From an uncultured Prevotellaceae bacterium (GTDB lineage: Bacteria; Bacteroidota; Bacteroidia; Bacteroidales; Bacteroidaceae): a stretch of 9,489 nucleotides of DNA. This document shows positions 5,655-9,489 of the stretch, one piece after another (the first letter of the stretch is position 1; every line of letters starts with the position of its first letter). Where the stretch lies: NCBI GenBank assembly GCA_946403615.1, contig CAMJAO010000064.1:1-9489 (forward strand), written 5' to 3'. Position numbers and translations under genes: made by a program. The notes below the pieces were generated by a model. It was not told the DNA's origin and ran no database searches. It saw nothing but the letters and a program-made list of their open reading frames with translations.

Positions 5655-6914
5655 TTAACCATAGCACAACACCACTTCGCGCGAGGGGTCGAAGATCTCT
5701 TCTGCCACAGCCTTCACCTGTTCAGCGCTGACGGCATCGATACGCTTGAAGAGCACACTCAGGTCGCGCTCGTCGCCATAATGCAGGAAACTCTTTCCGA
5801 TACTCAATGTAAATGACTCACGCGAAACGGACGCCACGCCCAACTGCCCTTTGAGCTGTCGTTTGGCTGCGGTCAGTTGGGTAGGAGTAAGCAACGTTGA
5901 TCGCATCCGGTCCTGCTCACGACGCACAGCACGCAGGCAACTTTTCACGTCATGGGGGTCGCACCCGAAATAGACGCTCCACGCCCCTGTGTCAGCAAAG
6001 CATACCATATTACTCTCCACGCCATAGACCAAGCCGCGCCGCTCACGCAGCGAGAGATTGAACCGCGAATTCATCGCCGGCCCGCCCATGATGTTGTTGA
6101 GCAGATAGAGAGGTATACGCAGCGGATGGTTGACCGGATAGGCGACGGTGCCCGACATGACATGCGCCTGATGGGTGTTGTGGTCCTGGCGGATGAATTG
6201 TGAGGGGCAGGGAGCCAGAGGCAAGGAAGAACCTCCATCATTTGAGAAGGTCGGATTGGGATTAAGTACAGGAACAGGTGTGGCGGCGGGCATATCTGCT
6301 GTGGCACGCTCGAGCAGACGCACAAGACGGCTGAAATCGATGTCGCCCGAAGCGAAAAAAACCATGTTTTCAGGCAGGTAATAACGGTGTGTAAACCGCA
6401 GTGCGTCGGCTGTGGTAAACTGTTTCACGCGCTCCGTACTGCCTAAGATGTGATGGCCCAACGGATGACCTTGGAAAAGCACATTTTCAAACTCATCGTA
6501 TATCAACTCGGCAGGCGAGTCATTGTAACTCTCTATCTCCTCGCAAATGACCGTTTTCTCTTTGTCCAACTCTGCTTGGGGATAGGTGCTGTGCAAAACG
6601 ATGTCGGTCAGCAAATCCACCGCCCGTGGCAGATGCTCAGCCAAGAAAGCAGCATAATAGACCGTGTCTTCCTTGTTGGTGAAGGCATTGAGGTCGCCCC
6701 CCACACGCTCCAGCGTATTAAGCACCTGCACAGACCGGCGGCGTGAGGTGCCCTTGAATGTGGCGTGTTCACAGAAGTGGGCCAAACCCTCATCGCCCGG
6801 CTCCTCATTACGTGATCCGGCGTTGATGGCATAGCCGCAAAACACCACCGGCGAAGCCACCGGCTGTAAAATGACGCGCAATCCGCAGCGCAACGTATAC
6901 GTCTCGTATCTCAT
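5655..6914 (-). CDS. M16 family zinc metallopeptidase (pitrilysin/MPP-like)
   Basis: This is an M16B-type peptidase of 419 residues, the size of single-lobe bacterial homologues of the mitochondrial processing peptidase beta subunit. The inverted zinc motif HxxEH is intact (H46, E49, H50 in GLAHFCEHATFKGT), and the distal zinc glutamate E126 lies 76 residues later in ICEEIESYNDSP. GGDLNAFTNKEDT (72-84) forms the conserved strand. The C-terminal half has MGGPAMNSRF and RERRGLVYGVES, containing the R/Y substrate-binding pair (probably R290 and Y297). Both halves of the active site are therefore present in one chain. I chose ATG 6914 because MRYETYTLRCGLRVI is the family's normal start. The frame is open for 67 more codons up to 7115, but that stretch shows no domain. 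No signal peptide is seen, so it is probably cytoplasmic. It is divergent from the GNAT gene. Confidence 0.93.
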   Translation of the reverse strand: MRYETYTLRCGLRVILQPVASPVVFCGYAINAGSRNEEPGDEGLAHFCEHATFKGTSRRRSVQVLNTLERVGGDLNAFTNKEDTVYYAAFLAEHLPRAVDLLTDIVLHSTYPQAELDKEKTVICEEIESYNDSPAELIYDEFENVLFQGHPLGHHILGSTERVKQFTTADALRFTHRYYLPENMVFFASGDIDFSRLVRLLERATADMPAATPVPVLNPNPTFSNDGGSSLPLAPCPSQFIRQDHNTHQAHVMSGTVAYPVNHPLRIPLYLLNNIMGGPAMNSRFNLSLRERRGLVYGVESNMVCFADTGAWSVYFGCDPHDVKSCLRAVRREQDRMRSTLLTPTQLTAAKRQLKGQLGVASVSRESFTLSIGKSFLHYGDERDLSVLFKRIDAVSAEQVKAVAEEIFDPSREVVLCYG

Positions 6915-6958
6915 AACGGCTGCGAAGTTACAATAAATATTTCGTAATCCACACTCTG

Positions 6959-6980
6959 CCTGATTGAAAAAATAATCAGG
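6959..6980. repeat. Small inverted repeat upstream of the M16 gene
   Basis: CCTGATT and AATCAGG form a perfect 7-bp stem around an A/T-rich 8-nt loop, 45 nt upstream of the M16 start. No T run follows on either strand, so it does not look like a terminator. It could be a leader hairpin if transcription starts upstream of 6980, or an operator. Confidence 0.35.
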
Positions 6981-7131
6981 TATGACAGAAGATGACTTCT
7001 CTTTTCTTTCATCTACATCGGATGCCTGCAACGCAGACTTCACGGCTGCGTATTGCCGACGGCGTGATGCCTGCACCCAAGAGTTGAGAAATATATCTGA
7101 CATAAAAAGTGCCATACACGAAAAAAAGCAT

Positions 7132-7139
7132 TATCTTTG
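7132..7139 (+). promoter_or_regulatory. Promoter -7 box of the GNAT gene
   Basis: TATCTTTG matches the TAnnTTTG box exactly and is followed by GCA, as is common in this phylum, 30 nt before ATG 7170. The -33 region at the usual 19-21 nt spacing shows no TTTG, so only half of the promoter is clearly recognisable. Confidence 0.65.
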
Positions 7140-7169
7140 CACAAAATAGCCTGAAAACCCCGAATAGAC

Positions 7170-7721
7170 ATGAAAAACAAAGAAATCAGCATCTCTCTCA
7201 TTCCTCTTCAAGAGGAGGACCGTGAGCAATTCATCATTGACAATCAATGGGCATTCAAATATGGTGCCCAAATCGAGTTTGGAATGCGTGATGAGCGTAC
7301 GGAAGAAGGCGAAGAGGTCATCTCACGTCATACAATAGAACAATGCCTTGACGGCGAGAACGCCGAAGCATACCGCATCGTTTTAAGCGGCAAACATGTC
7401 GGCGGACTTGTGTTGAAGATTGATGCTATAGAAAAGAAAGGCGAACTGGAGTTGCTTTTCGTCTCCCCCGAGGCACACAGTAAAGGTATCGGGCGCGCTG
7501 CATGGAAAGCCGTGGAAGGGTTGCATCCAGAGATTCATGTGTGGGAAACCATCACACCTTATTTTGAGAAACGGAATATCCATTTCTACGTCAACTGTTG
7601 CGGTTTCCAAATTGTGGAGTTTTGGAACAAATATCATCACGGACCAGCCGTGCCGGAAGAAGAGCAAGGGAATTGGAGCGAAGACGACGAAATGTTTGTA
7701 TTCCGGAAGACAATCGTCTGA
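7170..7721 (+). CDS. GNAT family N-acetyltransferase
   Basis: This is a 183-residue protein of the Gcn5-related acetyltransferase fold, which transfers an acetyl group from acetyl-CoA to an amine. The central strand ELELLFVSPEAHSKGIGRAAW (92-112) is the acetyl-CoA-binding motif A. Its pyrophosphate loop HSKGIG (103-108) fits the Q/RxxGxG/A pattern with His in the first place. Motif B follows, as HFYVNCCGFQIVEF (138-151) with the usual aromatic-Cys-Gly-Phe turn. AYRIVLSGKHVGGLVL (67-82) is the preceding strand pair. The N-terminal MKNKEISISLIPLQEEDREQF is a typical GNAT start, so ATG 7170 is well supported, with the promoter box 30 nt upstream. The substrate is unknown. It forms its own unit: divergent from the M16 gene, and only 14 nt from the convergent YihY gene with no obvious terminator between them. 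Confidence 0.93.
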   Translation: MKNKEISISLIPLQEEDREQFIIDNQWAFKYGAQIEFGMRDERTEEGEEVISRHTIEQCLDGENAEAYRIVLSGKHVGGLVLKIDAIEKKGELELLFVSPEAHSKGIGRAAWKAVEGLHPEIHVWETITPYFEKRNIHFYVNCCGFQIVEFWNKYHHGPAVPEEEQGNWSEDDEMFVFRKTIV

Positions 7722-7735
7722 AATTACCGTTGCGT

Positions 7736-9049
7736 TTACAAATCCCTGACCAACACCGATTTCAGTTCATTATAATAATTGTTTCTGATTTGATGAACCT
7801 TCCGCCACAGGTTGCCGTCCAGTTGCGACACCAGCACCTTGGGTTTCCATTTCCCTTGGCACTCCAATTTATCTACCATCATGCCAAGGGTAATGTTGTT
7901 GGTGCCGATGGATGGCTGATAGACGGTGTCCTCCTCTTGATATGACCCGTTGATATTGATGAGTCCAGCCTCATGCAACCTTTTCAACAGTTCGGTAGTC
8001 ACCCCCATGGGCAGCCCCGACAACTCCTTCAGCTGTCTGACGTTACAAGCCTGCTCACCGTTATAATGCCGCTTGCAGATGATACTGAGCAGCAGTGCCG
8101 ACATTATCATCTGGTGATGATGGCTGATTTCCTTCACATCATGCTCGAACGCCATATCCTTCAGATGCTGCCTGACGTAGCACATCTGAGCACCGATGAG
8201 ACAGATGGTCCACGATATCTGCAACCACAACATGAAGAGCGGCAGCGCGGCGAAAGACCCGTATATGGCGTTATAACTGGACACCCACATCTGCGAATGG
8301 ATATAGAAAAGTTGGAGCATCTGCATGGCCACACCTGCAATGATGCCGGGAATGATGGCGTATTTCCATTTCACCTTCGTGTTGGGCATATAGACATAGA
8401 GCAGGATAAATGCCAGTGACCAGATAACATAGGGCACCGACCCCACAATGCCTTTGATGACAGGTGCCACGAAGATGATTTCTTTCAAGCCGTCGGAGAT
8501 GGTGGCAAAGACCACTGAAACACCCGAAGTGACGATGATGACAATGGGCAAAAGGAAGAACACCGCCGTGTAATTGATGATGGAGCGCCCCCATGTCCTC
8601 GGCTTATCCACCCGCCAGATGTCATTGAAACTCTCTTCGATGGTAGTGGTCAGCAAGATGACGGTCACGAGCATGAACACCAATCCCACTCCGAGGATGA
8701 TACCGCTTTGCGCATGGACAAGATAGGAGTTGACGAAACCGATGATGGATTCGGCCACCTGTGGTTGCGACTCCAACGAGTCACGGAACCAGTCTTCGAT
8801 ATAAATGGAAAAATTAAAGCCCCGGGCCACAGCGAAGACAACCGCAGCGATGGGAACGATGGCCAACAACGTGGAATAGGTCAGCGCAGCCGCCATACGG
8901 AAGAGCCTGTTCGTGAAAAAAGCCTTGACCGTGAGAATAGTCACCTTGGCCATATTCACCAAAGCCCTTTTCCACCAAGGCAGTTGTTCGGCCTTGATGC
9001 GCCATATGTCCTTTTGGAAAAAGTTGATGATTTTATTGAACCATTCCAT
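7736..9049 (-). CDS. YihY/BrkB-type inner membrane protein with C-terminal winged-helix-like domain
   Basis: This is a 437-residue integral membrane protein of the YihY/virulence factor BrkB family; older databases often call it ribonuclease BN, which is a misannotation. About six membrane helices are visible, near residues 55-76, 112-137, 159-185, 200-222, 230-250 and 266-292. They include the family hallmarks AAALTYSTLLAIVP (53-66) and YNAIYGSFAALPLFMLWL (259-276). Molecular function is not established. The cytoplasmic C-terminus (about 310-437) is longer than in short YihY proteins and holds a helix-turn-helix-like segment VRQLKELSGLPMGVTTELLKRLHEAGLI (337-364). I start at ATG 9049 (MEWFNKIINF) because the longer frame would begin with a TTG at 9100 that is part of the promoter -7 box. 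It is convergent with the GNAT gene. Confidence 0.92.
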   Translation of the reverse strand: MEWFNKIINFFQKDIWRIKAEQLPWWKRALVNMAKVTILTVKAFFTNRLFRMAAALTYSTLLAIVPIAAVVFAVARGFNFSIYIEDWFRDSLESQPQVAESIIGFVNSYLVHAQSGIILGVGLVFMLVTVILLTTTIEESFNDIWRVDKPRTWGRSIINYTAVFFLLPIVIIVTSGVSVVFATISDGLKEIIFVAPVIKGIVGSVPYVIWSLAFILLYVYMPNTKVKWKYAIIPGIIAGVAMQMLQLFYIHSQMWVSSYNAIYGSFAALPLFMLWLQISWTICLIGAQMCYVRQHLKDMAFEHDVKEISHHHQMIMSALLLSIICKRHYNGEQACNVRQLKELSGLPMGVTTELLKRLHEAGLININGSYQEEDTVYQPSIGTNNITLGMMVDKLECQGKWKPKVLVSQLDGNLWRKVHQIRNNYYNELKSVLVRDL

Positions 9050-9070
9050 ACGACAGGTGTTTTTTGTCAG

Positions 9071-9094
9071 CGGAAGACTAAAAAAGTCTTTCCG
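9071..9094 (-). promoter_or_regulatory. Leader hairpin of the YihY gene
   Basis: CGGAAGACT (9071-9079) and AGTCTTTCCG (9085-9094) pair into a 9-bp stem with one bulged base and an A/T loop. It lies between the promoter box and ATG 9049, near the expected 5' end of the mRNA. It may stabilise the message or affect initiation; no ligand-binding riboswitch class is recognised. Confidence 0.45.
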
Positions 9095-9097
9095 ATG

Positions 9098-9105
9098 CAA
9101 AAGTA
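9098..9105 (-). promoter_or_regulatory. Promoter -7 box of the YihY gene
   Basis: On the minus strand TACTTTTG fits TAnnTTTG and is followed by CA, about 48 nt before ATG 9049. A TTTTTG lies upstream at 24-nt spacing, longer than usual, so the -33 element is uncertain. This box overlaps the only alternative upstream start codon and argues against that start. Confidence 0.6.
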
Positions 9106-9175
9106 ATCATAAACTTGTAAGTAAAAAAGCAAAAAGGAGAAAAAGTAATGATTCTTTCCTATCCCAAAATGATAG

Positions 9176-9301
9176 AAGTATAAGAACGATGTCTTGTCTT
9201 ACATTTGCAGTACAGGTCTGAGTATTGAAACTGACGAGGTGCTGAACTCAACCGAATACTTCCGCATTGTTATTGGTAAAACAAAAAAACAGCGACTTTA
9301 C
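9176..9301 (+). pseudogene. Coding-like remnant: possible 3' end of a lost gene
   Basis: A frame open from 9176 to the TAA at 9299-9301 has no ATG and follows a stop at 9173-9175. From about 9218 it reads LSIETDEVLNSTEYF and then RIVIGKTKKQRLYKV, with codons such as GAC GAG GTG CTG AAC and TAC TTC CGC that resemble the real genes here. I do not recognise the family. It ends within the tRNA-side terminator hairpin, as a gene converging on the tRNA would. A TACATTTG box at 9200-9207 lies inside it, so it could also be chance or a different small transcript. Low confidence. Confidence 0.22.
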
Positions 9302-9319
9302 AAGGTGTAAAATCGCTGA
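9283..9319 (-). terminator. Strong intrinsic terminator downstream of the tRNA-Met remnant
   Basis: Read on the minus strand, CAGCGATTTTACA pairs with TGTAAAGTCGCTG: 13 bp with one G-U pair and a CCT loop (stem 9290-9318), followed at once by TTTTTTTGTTTT. It begins about 11 nt after the tRNA 3' end, the classic position for a tRNA gene terminator. On the + strand no T run follows the stem, so it acts mainly on minus-strand transcripts. Confidence 0.88.
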
Positions 9320-9328
9320 TTTTCAATG

Positions 9329-9373
9329 TGGACCAGACAGGGCTTGAACCTGTGACCTCCAGATTATGAGTCT
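9329..9373 (-). tRNA. 3' fragment of tRNA-Met (anticodon CAT), 5' half missing
   Basis: Read on the minus strand, the sequence gives AGA of the anticodon stem, loop CTCATAA with anticodon CAT (9368-9366), 3' stem TCTGG, variable loop AGGTC, a perfect T arm ACAGG-TTCAAGC-CCTGT, acceptor strand CTGGTCC (9336-9330) and discriminator A (9329). CCA is not encoded. The 5' anticodon stem should read CCAGA but reads AAAGA, and nothing upstream resembles a D arm or the expected GGACCAG acceptor strand. The gene is thus broken just before the anticodon loop and cannot make a tRNA from this copy. A CAT anticodon fits elongator Met best, but Ile with a modified C34 cannot be excluded. The break is a likely att site. 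Confidence 0.85.
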
Positions 9374-9489
9374 TTTCCATTGTGATTTTATGAAATTTCA
9401 AATAATCCTAAATGTCGATAAATAAATGAGTTATAAATTTTGTGGTTTGCAGAAAATGTAGTAAATTTGCAGCAGTTTTCGGGAGAAAA
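9374..9489 (+). mobile_element. Probable left end of an integrative element inserted in the tRNA-Met gene
   Basis: From the point where tRNA identity ends, the DNA turns markedly AT-rich (for example 9376-9440), unlike the roughly 50% GC of the rest of the window. This fits the end of a prophage, integrative conjugative element or similar island that recombined at the tRNA anticodon stem-loop. No integrase or other gene is visible because the window stops 116 nt in, so the call rests on the broken tRNA and the composition shift only. Confidence 0.5.
9439..9469 (+). promoter_or_regulatory. Consensus Bacteroidota promoter reading out of the window
   Basis: TTTG (9439-9442), a 19-nt spacer and TAAATTTG (9462-9469) match both the -33 and -7 elements with ideal spacing. 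It is the best promoter in the window. The gene it drives starts beyond 9489; from its place just inside a tRNA junction, an integrase or other element gene is a reasonable guess. Confidence 0.7.

Noticed and set aside
6982..7149. 55-codon + strand frame between the M16 and GNAT genes
   Set aside because: It ends beyond the GNAT promoter box, has no promoter of its own or recognisable motif, and overlaps the minus-strand open stretch; chance is the simpler reading.
7973..8419. 148-codon + strand frame opposite the YihY gene
   Set aside because: It is antisense to well-defined membrane helices; its His/Gln-rich composition is typical of a reverse-complement shadow.
9050..9100. 17-residue N-terminal extension of the YihY protein starting at a TTG
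   Set aside because: The TTG is part of the TACTTTTG -7 box and the extension would be encoded across the leader hairpin, so ATG 9049 is the better start.
9200..9207. TACATTTG as a promoter for a small RNA between the YihY gene and the tRNA
   Set aside because: The -7 box matches, but no TTTG lies 19-21 nt upstream and no terminator with a T run follows on the + strand, so a defined transcript is not supported.
9329..9373. A group I intron splitting the tRNA-Met
   Set aside because: Bacterial tRNA introns of this kind interrupt the anticodon loop, but here the whole loop is intact and identity ends in the 5' stem strand; no intron core is visible in the bases available.

Overview
The window looks like a chromosome segment from a Bacteroidota bacterium of about 50% GC, most likely Prevotella or a close relative. 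The protein families fit this group. Starts lack clear Shine-Dalgarno sequences, and several intergenic regions carry the Bacteroidota promoter -7 box TAnnTTTG. The genus is inferred from family recognition, not from a search.

Layout. At the left edge is the 3' part of a suf operon for iron-sulfur cluster assembly, on the + strand: sufC (5' end cut off by the window), sufD (734-2077) and sufS (2273-3481). A small minus-strand gene for an unrecognised membrane protein follows (3643-3891), divergent from rnhB (3997-4605, RNase HII). Next come a WYL-domain transcription regulator (4692-5594) and, convergent with it, an M16 (pitrilysin-type) zinc peptidase (5655-6914, minus). A GNAT acetyltransferase (7170-7721, +) is divergent from the peptidase and convergent with a YihY/BrkB-type membrane protein that carries an extra C-terminal winged-helix-like domain (7736-9049, minus).

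The right end (9050-9489) has no intact gene. It holds the YihY promoter and leader hairpin, a coding-like remnant, a strong terminator, and the 3' 45 nt of a tRNA-Met(CAT). The tRNA match stops inside the 5' strand of the anticodon stem and AT-rich DNA follows, with a consensus Bacteroidota promoter pointing out of the window. This is the arrangement expected where an integrative element has inserted into a tRNA gene, so the element would start near 9374 and continue to the right.

The main unexplained structure is a family of intergenic GC-rich hairpins, consensus roughly CCCACCCyGACCCTCCC-loop-GGGAGGG. Each lies a few bases after the stop codon of sufD, sufS, rnhB or the M16 gene, in the orientation of that gene. 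Two copies also share a downstream segment of about 30 nt, and G-poor, sometimes CCCTAAA-like tracts follow three of them.

Functionally, SufC and SufD form the scaffold/ATPase complex with SufB (presumably just upstream), and SufS supplies sulfur from cysteine. The remaining genes look like single-gene housekeeping units and no shared pathway is evident. I found no defence system, CRISPR array or complete insertion sequence.
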